Origin: Zygnema cylindricum
Taxonomy: Eukaryota > Streptophyta > Zygnematophyceae > Zygnematales > Zygnemataceae
Direction of reading: 5' to 3'
DNA: 64,000 nt
Assembly (NCBI GenBank): GCA_037447655.1
Contig: JBBHKE010000991.1
Location: 124,001-188,000, forward strand
Position 1 is the stretch's first letter; the number at the start of each line of letters is the position of its first letter. A program made the translations under genes and the position numbers. Positions 1 through 10,790 of this stretch are shown here, piece by piece. The notes under the pieces are model-generated. The model was not told the DNA's origin, did not search any database, and saw nothing but the letters and a program-made list of their open reading frames with translations.

Positions 1-299
1 TTGAACTTTATATCCAATTAAAGGACTCTTTAACCTAAAAAATTGAATACATATAGTCCATGTATGTAAAACCCTAGCAAGCTGTAAAAATTCAATACCA
101 CAAAAAAGTTGAGAAGAAAACTAGTTATGAATACAAATATTTTAATTAAACTTGTTTCTTGTTGGTTTCTCTTTTATTTTATTATTCTTGTTTTTCATTT
201 TTTCCCCTTATATTTCCCATTTGCTTTCGTACATATTTTCACTTTTCTCTCTGCTTTCATTTTCATCGCTTTGATCCTTATTTTTGCTTGTGATTAACT

Positions 300-740
300 T
301 TCAATAATTGTGTGGTTTTCTGTCGTTATTAGTGTAGCTTTTTGTCATTTATAGTGTGGTTGTTTGTCGTTAGTAGTGCGGTTTTTGACATTAATAATTT
401 TTTTGCCGTTAAAAGTGCGGTTTTTGACATTGGTAGTGTGGTTTTTTGCAGTTAACAATATTGTTTTTTGTCGTTAACAATGTAATTTTTTGTTGTTAAC
501 AGTATGGTTTTGGGTCATTTACATCCGTGGCTTTCTGTCATTAATCGTGTGACATTTGTCATTCATCGTTGGTTTTTTGTCAAAAATAATGTGGATTAAT
601 AAGCTGATTATTCGTCTTCAATAGTGAAGTTTTTTGTCTTCAGTGACGTTTTTTGTCTTCAGTGACGTTTTTTGTCTTCAATAGTGTGGTTTTTTGTCAG
701 TCATAGTATGTTTTTCTTTTCATTCACTGTGTGGTTTTAT
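300..740. repeat. Degenerate tandem repeat, T-rich
   Basis: About fifteen imperfect copies of a 20-32 bp unit built on AGTGTGGTTTTTTGTCGTTA follow one another. Copies differ by point changes and small indels, so the array is old. The short ORFs here are hydrophobic translations of T-rich DNA and do not look coding. Confidence 0.75.
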
Positions 741-889
741 ATTTTTCATCCACCGAGTGCAATTATATTCTTTTGTGCGCCTTATTAGTTAGTACCTTTT
801 TTGGATCCTGCGTCCAAGCCTCGTCCCTTCGATTTTGTCCCCATTTGGTCCCTTCGATTAAATCTCTGCACAACCGCAAGAAATGCGAA

Positions 890-1050
890 ACAGTTGCTTT
901 CTGCAGAATCGCAGAAAAATCCGCAGAATCGGAGAATCTCAGAATCTGCAGAATCTCCGAATTGCAGAATCTGCAGAGTTTCAGAAACCGAGGAAAAGGA
1001 GAATCCAGAAACTCAGAGAATAAAACGAGTCAGAGAATCGCAGACTCAGC
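890..1050. repeat. Short GCAGAATC-type repeat cluster
   Basis: The words GCAGAATC, TCAGAATC and CGGAGAATC recur irregularly. The overlapping 133- and 145-codon ORFs are products of this simple-sequence composition; no domain is recognisable. Confidence 0.5.
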
Positions 1051-1379
1051 GAAGCGGAGAATCTTTTGTCTGCAAAGACAAAAACAATACAATTTTGTTA
1101 ATTGCACGTCAAAAAAACAAACACACAGATTTCTGCGAAGAGATAAAAAACGCCAAAAAAATACCTAAAAAATCGAGGCAGAAAGCTAGTGACAAGCCTT
1201 AAGAAAAAGAAGAAAAAGGTGTACAAAAATTCTAACCCTTCAAAAAAAAAAAAAAAAACCAACGAACAAAAAATGAGCTCACTTTTTGAAAATATTTTCT
1301 ACAAGTTGCAAAAAAGTTTATATTTTTAACGTATCAAGTTTCCGTGTCTAAAACTACAATTCTGATGGTTAACAAAACC

Positions 1380-1575
1380 GGAGAGAGGAGGGAGGGAGGG
1401 AGGGAGAGAGAGAGAGAGAGAGAGGGAGAAAGAGAGTGAGGGAGAGAGGAGAGAGAGGGAGAGAGAGGGAGAGAGAGGGAGAGAGAGGGAGAGAGAGGGA
1501 GAGAGTGGGAGAGAGAGGGAGAGGGAGAGAGAGAGAGAAGGAGAGAGGGAGAGAGGGGGGGGAGGGAGAGAGGAA
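1380..1575. repeat. Compound GA microsatellite
   Basis: Runs of GAGA and GAGAGAGGGA dominate. The minus-strand Ser/Leu/Pro ORFs over it are low-complexity translations, not genes. The following 400 bases (1576-1980) hold nothing recognised. Confidence 0.9.
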
Positions 1576-2010
1576 GACAGAGTACCATCAGAAATGACAA
1601 CCCTAAAAAAAAATGTGCACGTACCCGTCTTAGTTTTTACAGCCACTGTAGACTGGTGGAGAAGAACATATATTAAAGAATCTTGTCAAAAACTCTTGTT
1701 TAAACGCTTAATAAAAACGTTTTTATTATCTTATAATAATAATAAAAAGCTGTAAAAGATGGCGATTCACGAGTGTGAAAAGATAACCTAAAAGGTATCA
1801 AGAATATATATATACAAAAAAAATAAAAAACAAAAAAGAGAAATAAAAACGAACTGGTCGATAAGAGGGACCAAATAAAATGGAGAGGTGACGGGAAGGA
1901 AGAGCTGTACTTTAGCGATGGAGGAGAGGAGAACAGGGAGGCGGAAGGGAAGAGGGGGACGTTTATAGTAAGTTTGAAAAGCTGCAGGTTTGTTTTCGCG
2001 CCTATGTTTG

Positions 2011-2066
2011 ATGACGTCGACGCGTGTGACGTGTCACGTGACACCTTCAATCGGAGTGACGTGCCA
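2011..2066. promoter_or_regulatory. Cluster of ACGT-core motifs incl. G-box palindrome
   Basis: Four ACGT cores lie within 55 bases: TGACGTC, GACGTG, CACGTG inside the 14-bp palindrome GTGTCACGTGACAC (2031-2044), and GACGTG. In plants such motifs bind bZIP and bHLH factors. No gene start is recognisable downstream, so regulatory function is only a possibility. Confidence 0.3.
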
Positions 2067-2349
2067 ATATTTTGGTGTGAGCAAGACCCGTTTTGCGATG
2101 AGTTTTCGGAAAATCATCGGAATGGGCAAAAAGTTACAAATGCTCCGGTGGGTATATGGTATGAGGTACATTGACGCGGTACACTTGCGAAGTACACGTA
2201 TGTAATACGCAAGTACGGATATTCAAACGAAAATGGTCGGTTTTCAAATCTTTGACGATTTGACGATTTTAGAGATTTGATCGTCAACTTACAAAGAACC
2301 ACTCAAATCAAAACACGTATGTAAAAACTTGTTCACAGACGATACGCGA

Positions 2350-2440
2350 TGTAACCGAGGCCTCTGTAATACAGAAATTTAGCTGTCCTACAAATTTAGC
2401 TGTCCGTACTATTACAGAGACCTCCTGGTGTAACCATACC
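2350..2440. repeat. Small foldback (MITE-like) repeat
   Basis: CTCTGTAATA near 2361 and its complement TATTACAGAG near 2411 face each other inside a longer imperfect inverted repeat that also includes flanking GTAAC/GTTAC. A short direct repeat, TTTAGCTGTCC, lies in the middle. Possibly a decayed foldback element. Confidence 0.45.
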
Positions 2441-2483
2441 CCAAATATGTAATTATATGAATTACAGAATTAGTACTTTTTTG

Positions 2484-2745
2484 TCGGTTACATTTTGCGA
2501 CGTCTACCTTTAAGCCACGGAACGAAAATCACGTCGTACGTGGCTTATCAGACAATTTGTCTCTTAAGTTAAAATAGCATATTATATAAAAATATTATAT
2601 ATTAAATTTTAATAAGATATTATATATCGCGATATTATATATTGGTTCCGGTACGATATATCGAAGATTCTGCTCGATCTATATTCAATATATTGAATAT
2701 CGAATTTATCGCGGTATGAAATTACCCGATACCCAACACTACCAA
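2484..2745 (+). repeat. Dispersed AT-rich repeat R2, copy 1
   Basis: The segment runs from TTACATTTTGCGACGTC through ATATCGCGATAT-rich sequence to TACCCGATACCCAACAC. It matches 4373-4636 in reverse complement. Weaker copies of the ATCGCGATAT part are near 25925-26093 and 29500-29620. It may be a DNA transposon remnant; no termini could be fixed. Confidence 0.6.
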
Positions 2746-2749
2746 GAAG

Positions 2750-3509
2750 CAGAGGTCGCAAACAGTCAACCGAAACCGTGACCGACCATTAACCGACAGC
2801 CCGTGCCGGATCCGAAACGGATTCAGTTGCCAAATTTTGGGGGTCGGGCGGTTACAGTCGGTTGATTCACCAGGAAAAAAAGAACGGTCGGTTACGGTCA
2901 GTCAACCAAAAAACCAAAAAAAATGAAAATTTTGTACTGTCCCTATAATCCAACATTCTTATACTTTGTACTCTTTGGCATCGTGGAAGTACGTGACATC
3001 ATGATTAGCGTCGCAAATCTGACACGGTACTGTAGTAAGCTATTTGTTTCGCAAATCAAAGGGAACGCGACAAAGCGTCGCAAATCTGAAACGGTAGTAC
3101 AATATTCATTTCGTAAATCTTAGGCAACGCGACAAAGCGTCGCAAATCTAACACAATAGTACACTATTCATTTCGCAAATCTCAGGGAATGCGACAAAGC
3201 GTCGCAAATCTGACACGGTAGTAACACTATTCATTTTGCAAATCTTAGAGAACGCGACAAATCGTAATTATTGGCTTATTCTGTCGTACATTGATTAATT
3301 TTGTACTATTTCCGTTACGGGCGGGCACGGTTAGTCGTGAAAATTCAAGATTCGGTTAATTTTTTTTTTCGTAAACGACGGTCGGTTAACGGTTAACGGT
3401 TGACAATTTTGGAGCATGACAAAATTCGGTCGGGCATCGGTTACTCAAATTTTGAAAAAAAAAAACGGTTGGTTTCGGGTATGAAATTTTTTGACTTTTG
3501 CGACCTCTA
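2750..3509 (+). mobile_element. hAT-like non-autonomous element (MITE family M1), copy 1
   Basis: It starts CAGAGGTCGCAAA and ends TTTGCGACCTCTA, a terminal inverted repeat of about 12 bp. CAGRG-type ends are typical of hAT elements. Flanking 8-mers CCAAGAAG and CCGGGAAG match at 6 of 8, fitting a decayed 8-bp target duplication. No transposase is present. This copy is longer than its relatives at 23769 and 26131 because it contains a minisatellite (3009-3263). Confidence 0.7.
3009..3263. repeat. Minisatellite inside MITE M1, about 62-66 bp unit, four copies
   Basis: GCGTCGCAAATCT recurs at 3009, 3075, 3137 and 3199, each followed by a TTCGCAAATC half and a GCGACAAA box. Other copies of the MITE lack this array, so it expanded within this one. 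Confidence 0.8.
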
Positions 3510-4372
3510 CCGGGAAGGCTTTTTTTTATTATTTGCTATTAATCGCATTTAATATGCCTGCCAGTGAATCGTTTTGTACAATTACTGTACTGTACTCAAA
3601 CTCTTGACGGCGGAAAGTCCTCAAAGTCTCAAACTGACACATAGAAATGACAGAGCTCCAGCGCAATGACCACGAAAACTACAATAAAGTACAATACGGC
3701 ACAGTACAGCGCTTCACTGTACAGCTGTACAGCATAGAAACCAGAGAGTCCGGCGCATGGTGGCACTGAAATGAAACAACAAATTTAGTGCGAGCCACAT
3801 CCTCATTTTGTTTTGCCATTCCGTTTCAAGCATGACACTTGGAAGCGCTAATGGGAGGTGTACTATATTAATATCGATGTTAAGGTACGGCCGTACCATT
3901 ACACAAGCAATGCTGATCGATGACAGGTGGGTTTCTAAGACAAGAGGGGTCGTACTATATTAATCTGGCCCGTAGCGTATCTCATGGGTGGTAGAGTAGG
4001 AATTAATTTGGGCCGTAAATAATTCATGAGTGGTAAAGTTTGAAACCTTTTTGGAAACTGTAACGTGTGGTTTGTACTTACTGCTGATTACACCTGAAAA
4101 GAGCCTGCTACATCGTAGCCTACAAGTGTGCACCGAGGAAACAAATTTGAAGCCAAAAAGTACATTTAACGATTTAACGCTGATAGGCTATACATGGTGT
4201 ACTGTACACCGTGTATCGCTATTAGTGTTTACAATTTTTTCGCAGCTAAAAACATCTGTTATCCGTACACACCTGTCCAATTTTTAGTTTGAGACCGCCA
4301 ATCGGAAGCTGAAATCGCAACCGTCAGATCAAAAGACCGACATGCGTGTACGGAGAAAAGATGTTTAAAGTA
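3510..4372. other. No gene recognised
   Basis: AT-rich sequence with scattered GTAC-rich words. The 61- and 85-codon ORFs resemble nothing I recognise and are about the length expected by chance. Confidence 0.5.
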
Positions 4373-4636
4373 GTGTAAGGTATCGGGTATATTCATATCG
4401 CGATAATATCGATATTCGATATATTGAATATCGATCGAGCAGAATCCTCCATATATCGTACCGGGACCAACATAAATTATCGCGATATATATCGCAATAT
4501 ATAGTATTTTTTTTTATTTAATATAGTATATTTCAGTATAATATGTAATTTCAGCGAAAAAGAGAAATGGTCTGATACGCCACGTACGACGTGATTTTCG
4601 TTCCGTGACTTAAACGTAGACGCCGCAAAATGTAAC
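4373..4636 (-). repeat. Dispersed AT-rich repeat R2, inverted copy
   Basis: Reverse-complement relative of 2484-2745, sharing GTATCGGGTA, the GATATTCGATATATTGAAT core, the ACGTACGACGTGATTTTCGT block and GCAAAATGTAAC at the far end. It abuts the copia LTR that begins at 4637. Confidence 0.6.
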
Positions 4637-4830
4637 AGTTAAAATCACTAGATTAAGGGGGTATTTTCTAGGTCTAATAGATTAAGTAAAAGCGTAGACA
4701 TGCCTCCACCTTCTCTCTCTGGCCCCCATACTTGTTGTAGTCACTGAAGGTGAGAGAGAGTGGTGGAGCCATGGCTGCCTTAGCTACACACGCAGGACTG
4801 AAGAGTGACTTAAGTCACTCTTAACAAAAA

Positions 4831-4905
4831 GGTTGAGTCCGACACGACTTGAACCTTCGACGGCAGAGCAAGGCATAGCCGTCCGCTCTAACTGGTCTAT
4901 CGTTG
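4831..4905 (-). other. tRNA-like Pol III-type module in LTR A, antisense to element
   Basis: On the minus strand: D-loop-like CCAGTTAGAG (4886-4895), B-box-like GGTTCAAGTC (4846-4855), then five T (4830-4826). Aligns with the better-preserved copies at 38184 and 44994. The T-stem is mutated here. Confidence 0.5.
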
Positions 4906-5418
4906 AAGTTCGTTAGAGTATATAGGGTTTGAAATATATTTAAACATTTTTCAGGAACCCTAATCCGATTAACGGATTAGAGATAACAAGCATATAGACA
5001 GTTGTAATATAGTGCGAAAAAAAACCCGCACGAAACAAATGTACCAAACATTTTTTTTGACAACAAATAGTAAAAGCCGATTTAGATCCAACGACATGCA
5101 TCATCGCCGAGATCGCGGAATGGTCGCTTTGGCACTTTTCGGGCGCGACATGACCTGGCGCCACGTGCCACGATAGAATTGGAAAGTGGGAATCTCGAAA
5201 GGCATGAGAACAAGTCTCGTGGAGACAGACGCCCACTCCATGGCCCTCTTGTACACAATCCGTACAGAAAAGACATTTGGCAACCTTTCTGTACTGTATA
5301 GCTCTCTCATTGGTTCGTTCATCAATAGATAGGGGTTGTGAGAGGGGTTTAGGACTTAGAGGATTGAGGAGGTAGCTGCCTCTCTCCCAATGAGCTTTTA
5401 TATATATTAGCATCTCTG

Positions 5419-6392
5419 TGTTGTCCATAGCTTATTTCAGCCATGGATTACTAACGGAAACACCCACAGACTACCTCAAAAACAGTTGTGTTCAGACGAC
5501 ACAGATTACTCCACAATAAAAAAAATGATCTCAAACTGCACCAATATACAGTATACCATATACAGTAAAGCTCCCAAAGTTGTAATCCACCAGGCATCTA
5601 GAAGATTGTCCAAAGTTTCCCAATAGGTGACAGCTACAAACTAACCCCCAGACTGCTCACAGAATCTTACAGAGATACTGGAATAAAATGAAACTTCACA
5701 CAAATATAGATTCTATATCATAGAATATCTCCACAAAGTTTCACATGAAATCACCAATCAGAGTGATTACACCAACAGGTCAAAGATGCAGAAAACAGTT
5801 TGCCATTACTTTGATTAACTTGACTGCGATACATAAAATAATCTAAGTCCTGCAAGTTATACTCAGACTACTGAATGTACGGAGGCATGCCAGCCGTACT
5901 ATATCTACTCTAATAAATTAATAGTCAAAAAGGACAAACCTTTGTTTTACAGAATATTTACACCGCACTTTTCGTATGTCAGAAACCAAGCTATCACTAA
6001 GCAACTACTAAGCTACCACTACCGTACAATCATCATTACTCGAAATCTATCCTAGTCATATTAACCGTAGCTGCGCTAGCTGCGCTGGCTGCGCTTTTCC
6101 GTACGGATCATACAAATAGCCGCAGCTGCGTTGACTTAACTGCGTCGCAGCTCCGCCGTACCGGCAGCGCCTATTTCAACATTCCGTTTATTTTACATCG
6201 GATCGCTTCGCGATCCATCGTCCATTTGTCACAACTTGTTCCCACCACTCAATGAGTCTTTTACGTCACTTTAATTGCATCAATCCGTTTGCTCCCCCAA
6301 TCCGTGAATATATTCAAACCTTCATATTAAATCCAATTAGCAGTTACGCGCGAACTGTCTCGTACGCACGAAACTGACTTTTCAAAACAACA
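5419..6392 (+). mobile_element. Solo LTR X1 nested in LTR A
   Basis: Starts TGTTGTCCATAG and ends AAAACAACA, with matching TGTTGT/ACAACA ends. It is flanked by CTCTG (5414-5418) and CTTTG (6393-6397), a 5-bp target duplication with one change. Removing it restores the LTR reading ...GCATCTTTGCCAC. It contains the hairpin GGATCGCTTCGCGATCC (6200-6216). No coding sequence. Confidence 0.8.
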
Positions 6393-6600
6393 CTTTGCCA
6401 CTTGATAACTAATCGCCTGGTTGGACGTTTTCAGTGATTCTTTTTGCTATGGGCTTAGGGGAGTCCAGTCTGCACAAGGGTGCAGTCAGATTGTCTATTT
6501 TCTTGGTTGGGTAGCAATGGTTATAGTTGAAAAAGGGTTAGTCATAAACCATCTAGAGGTTTATTCAATTCTGTAGTCCAATGGGGGACACATAATTGCA

Positions 6601-6615
6601 CGTTATGGGCCCACC
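6601..6615 (+). other. Primer-binding site of element A (initiator tRNA-Met anticodon arm)
   Basis: CGTTATGGGCCCACC immediately follows the LTR end TTGCA. All but its first base are complementary to the anticodon stem-loop of plant initiator tRNA-Met. The gag ATG (6605-6607) lies inside it. Confidence 0.75.
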
Positions 6616-7480
6616 CTCTAGGGTGCCCACCTTCAACGGATCTGGGCTCATTTATTGGGAAGCCATGATGGTAGAGGCTTTATATGAAAAACGATAATGG
6701 GGTATTGTAAGTGGACAAGTGAAACGTCCGTTTCAGGGAATTCCACGAGGGTTTAGTGGAGTGAGGTTTTCTGCAGCAATATCTGCCCCTACAGAGGAAG
6801 TAGACGATAGAGACAGCAGCGTGTCCGAACAAGGGAAAAAAAGGAGACACCTCTCACTCCTATCGCCATGGCACCCAGAGCGCCGACCGTGACGAGCGAC
6901 AAAAACGATACTCAAAAGTGGGAATACACAAACATGGCTACCAGACATTTCATTGTGATGCACCTTACTCAAGCTTTTGCAACAACTCACCTTCACATCT
7001 TAAAGGCCGAGGAGTTGTGCGTGACTTTAGTAGAGATCTATAGAGCCGGTACCATTCAGGAGATCCAAATAGCCGAGCAAAGGCTAGGGGATTACACTTA
7101 CGAAGGGGGGAAAATGTTAGATTACTATGATGATCTCTCTTATTACTATATGGAGATGGAGGTGCAGATTGGACAAGTACAATGAAGATGAGTCAACACC
7201 CTCATCATGAGTTGCCGATGAGTATGAAAACATGGTGTACGAGTGCAGAAATGGTGACATCTTGAGAGTAAATCTGGTGGTCGGATGATGCTTGGTAGGG
7301 AAAAAACACTATTGGAGAGGAGGAAGGCTCTAGCCCCGGAACAGACCGGTGGGAAGGATTCAAAGTACAACAAAGAGAGAAAAGATCAATCTAGAGGATC
7401 AGGGGCTTTAGAGGTCTTTGCATTTCTGCAAAGTGCGCACTTCATATGATTGTTCAAGCTGTCAGGCTAGGCTTGAAAAG
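6605..7480 (+). pseudogene. gag: Element A gag, broken
   Basis: Capsid precursor of a Ty1/copia retrotransposon. It starts MGPPSRVPTFNG, with the codons overlapping the primer site. A stop appears after about 30 codons, and the rest reads on in shifted frames: a segment around 6868-7185 contains the gag stretch LKAEELCVTLVEIYRAGTIQ also seen in B and C. It resembles other copia gag N-termini (FDG...YWE). Several frameshifts and stops make it non-functional. Homologous segments are in B (minus, 36430-37466) and C (38714-39540). Confidence 0.7.
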
Positions 7481-7619
7481 AACCGTGGAGGATGCTTTGG
7501 AGGAAAACGATAGCACTTGTGGTCACACAAGTGAAAAGACTAAGGGCGAGTCCTCAGGGAGGAGGATGGGATCTCGCTGGCAGGCCTGGGAGAAAGAGTC
7601 CTTACAGAAGTGTGCTATC

Positions 7620-9587
7620 GCACGTATTCGGGAAGCTCCACAAGAAGGATGGATCATCGATTCAGCTGCATCCATGCATATGTGTCGTGATAAGCACCTC
7701 TTTACCAAGCTAAGAAAGATCCATACGGTAGAGATAGAGTTTGGGGATGGGAGAGTAGTTAATACAAATCTAGTGGGTTCGGTAGATCTGAAAGTCCTAG
7801 TGAAAGGTAAGACTTCTATACTCACTTTCTCAGATGTACTCTACATTCCCCAGCCGTGTAAAAATATTGTCTCTACCTATGTGTTTGATGATAAGAAATT
7901 TGATACATTCACTAAAAAGGGAGCCTTCACAACTAAGTAAGGGGATGAAGTTTACTTCACAGCAAACAAGGGTAGCCAAGGAATGTTTAGGCTTAACCTG
8001 AGTAATGAAAAGAAAAATGCTTACATTGTTAGTGTCCCAAACATGATGATATGGCATAAGCGGTTTGGGCATGTGCATTTTCATAGGATGAGGGAAATGA
8101 AGAAGCTTGAGGTAGTAGAAGGGATTAAGTTTGGGGACAATGAAATGATGGATAATTGTAGTGGCTGTGCCCAAGGAAAGGCTCATAGACTCCCCTTTCC
8201 AAAAACTGCCACATATAGAGGTGAGAAAGTACTAGATCTGGTCCACACACATATCTGGGAACACGCAAAAGTACCTTCGGTTGAAGGAAAGAGGTATATG
8301 ATGACAATCAGTGATGACTGGTCTAGATACTCTAAAGTGTACTTCCTATAAACAAAGTATGAAGCACCAACTTACTTCAAAGAATATAAAGCCTATAGTG
8401 AGAAGTTGCATGGAACCCCCATTAAAACAATAAGGTGTGATAATGGAGTTAAATGTACCTCTAACTAGTTAAAGGAGTTCAACATCAGACAACTATAGCG
8501 TATAATCCAAAACAGAATGGGGTAGCTGAGCGGTTGAACCAGACTCTAGGAGATAGTATATGTAGTATGCTGTTCGACAAGAAGGTAGGAAAAAGGTTTT
8601 GGGCAGAAACCATAAACTTTGCAAACTATATTTAGAATAGAGTCCTTACCTCAGCTATGAAAGGAATGACACCTTATGAGAGATGGGTTGGAATGAAACC
8701 GGATGTTAGTCTAGTTTACAGTCTTGATACGGACAAGAAAAAATGGAAACTAGATGCAAAAGGGAAACCTGGATATTTTGTGGGATTTGATGAGGATGTT
8801 AAGAGATATAGAGTCTATAACTTAGCAAAACAAGATATCATTCTGGTAAAACACCTAGTTGAAATGGATGAAGGGAAGTCATTTGATCCCTTCAAGTATA
8901 CCAAGAAAATAAGAATGAGTTTTCAGTCCGAAAGTGAAGAGGACTCGGATCCTCCCAAAAGGGACATGAGTGAAAAAGTAATTGCACATTCAAGGGAGAT
9001 CGAAGATAAGGGAGGTATACTGGAATCACACCATATCTCTATACACTGCGAGGAGGAGGAGGAGGAGCCAAAACCAACTTCTATGGATAGGGGAACCGAG
9101 GAGACAGTTAGGAGGAACGTGAGACTTCCCTCCATTTGAGCTTCAAACTTTGAGGGAGGACGAAGAAGCAGCAAAAGTTTACATAAAAAATAGGCAGCTC
9201 ACGAGGTAACTAAGCTGTCCCACTCTGATGAGCCCTAGTCATACTTAGAGGCAATGGACAGTCTTGAGAGAGACAGATGGGTTAGAGCTATAAATGATGA
9301 AATGGCCTCCATTATGGAAGCGAATACTTTGGAGATGGTGGACTGTACTCCGGACAGAAAAACCGATTGGGAGCAAATGGGTATTTAAAATGAGACTAAA
9401 TCAAGATAACACCATTGAGAGATATAAAGCTCAGCTGGTAGCAAAGGGGTTAAACCAAAAAGAAAGGAATAGTTCATAAGGAGACTTTTGCTTCGGGGGT
9501 TCGGTTCCCATCACTAAGGATTCTCCTTTGTTTAGCGGCAGCAGAAGACATAGAAATACACTTGATGGATATTAAGATTGCCCTCCT
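7620..9587 (+). pseudogene. pol: Element A pol: protease, integrase and start of RT, truncated
   Basis: Polyprotein order PR-IN-RT identifies copia type. Protease: GWIIDSAASMHM near 7650, where the catalytic DSG is DSA. Integrase zinc region: WHKRFGHVH then CSGCAQGK (8052-8180). In the catalytic core the usual HTD is HTH near 8250, so the first Asp is lost; the second (RCDNG near 8438) remains. Stops interrupt 7937, 8349 and 8466-8640. The integrase C-terminal part GKPGYFVGFDE is near 8770. RT begins around 9250 and ends abruptly at 9587, where the LTR of element D starts. RT catalytic motifs and RNase H are absent. Confidence 0.8.
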
Positions 9588-10775
9588 TGTTGAAATTTAA
9601 GTATTTTATAGGTCTAGAGATTGTAAAATAAAAGGCAAAGAGGAGACAATGACAGCTTGCCTCTAACTCTTCACTCAAGTCCCCACACTTTTCGCAGTCA
9701 CTGAAGACTTGAGAAGGAGTTAGATCCATGGCTGCATAGGCTGTCCAAAGAGGACATGAAGGCGAATCTTGATAGAGTTACGTAAAAGGATTGACGAACC
9801 CATGATTTGATCCGGGTACCTACCATACGTCGAATTATCTTTTACCCTTAACCTATAAGTCTAGCATTAGTGGTACGATATAATAGGTTTGACATATATT
9901 TAATTTGTTACACGTAGACTAGTTTATTTAACGGAAAATAGATACGTAATGCATAGATACAGTTTTGAATAGTACTATGTACGGTTTAATGTATTATATA
10001 AAACGGATACCGCGTATTTTTTTCGAACGCGAAACAAATACCGCGTGTATATTTTCAACGGTTATAGTTGTATCCAGTTTTGATCGGACGGCCACGATAG
10101 GCACCGCCATCACGAAATATATACTTTTGGCGTTTTACTGTCATCACCACATCATGTGACACGTGGCGCGACAAGTTAAATTGCGAGAACTCCGGAGATA
10201 ACAAAAACAAATCCGAATATGACATGTGTCGACATTTTGGCCAAGTCGTACGATGGTCGTACAGAAAGTACATCGGTACATGTACTTTTTTGTACAACAC
10301 AGTAACTTGATTGGTGCCGTACGTCAGTAGATAGAGTTTTAGAGAGATATAGGACTTAGAAAATATAGTAGGTAGCAGCCTCTCTCCGAGAGAACTCTTG
10401 TATAAAAGGTCATTATTGACCATTCATAACTATCAATTTACTTAACCATTTTTAGTGATTTTTTTTGCTACAGACTCAAGTGAGTCCAAGCTACATAGGG
10501 GTGTAGTCGGTCAGAGCTTTTGCTTGCCAGGGTGGATGCATTTCTAAGGGAAAGTCAAAGTGGGTGAATGTGTCCAAAATTCATATTCTAACTTTGCATT
10601 CTGTGGTGGAACTAAGTACCCAGAAAGTCTTGTTTCACAGGGGTGAAGCTATAATGGGTTTTTTATTGTCAAGGGGTTAGTCATTTGGGTTTATATCAAC
10701 TTGGAGTCGGCACTATCTTGATTAGCATCTTTTGGATCTGCGATTTCTGTGGGCAATGGAGCACACAGAGTTTCC
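9588..10775 (+). mobile_element. 5' LTR of copia element D (family 2)
   Basis: Starts TGTTGAAATTTAAG and ends GAGTTTCC directly before the primer site. At 1188 bp it matches the E LTR (about 1.18 kb without its insertion) and the solo LTR at 24489 (1160 bp). It contains an antisense tRNA-like module (9791-9868), the CCATGGCTGC box and GACTCAAGTGAGTCC (10473-10487). The 5' end joins the truncated RT of element A. Confidence 0.8.
9791..9868 (-). other. tRNA-like module in LTR D (5'), antisense
   Basis: Minus strand: TATAGGTTAAGGG (D-loop/A-box-like) and a T-arm-like CCCGG-ATCAAAT-CATGG. It aligns with copies at 12895, 25360 and 41322. Confidence 0.45.
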
Positions 10776-10790
10776 GGTTATGGGCCCACC
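10776..10790 (+). other. Primer-binding site of element D
   Basis: GGTTATGGGCCCACC is fully complementary to the anticodon arm of plant initiator tRNA-Met (GGTGGGCCCATAACC). The gag ATG is at 10780-10782 inside the site. Confidence 0.8.

Larger units (their letters stand above)
4637..6600 (+). mobile_element. 5' LTR of copia element A, interrupted by solo LTR X1
   Basis: Begins AGTTAAAATCAC (consensus TGTTGAAATCAC) and ends TTGCA at 6600, directly before the primer-binding site. Removing the nested element (5419-6392 plus one target copy) leaves about 985 bp, close to the LTRs of elements B and G. It carries the family's palindrome (4801-4822), an antisense tRNA-like module (4831-4905) and the CCATGGCTGCC box. 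Confidence 0.8.

Noticed and set aside
1326-1646. Ser/Leu/Pro-rich ORFs on the minus strand
   Set aside because: They translate a GA/TC microsatellite and have no sequence complexity.
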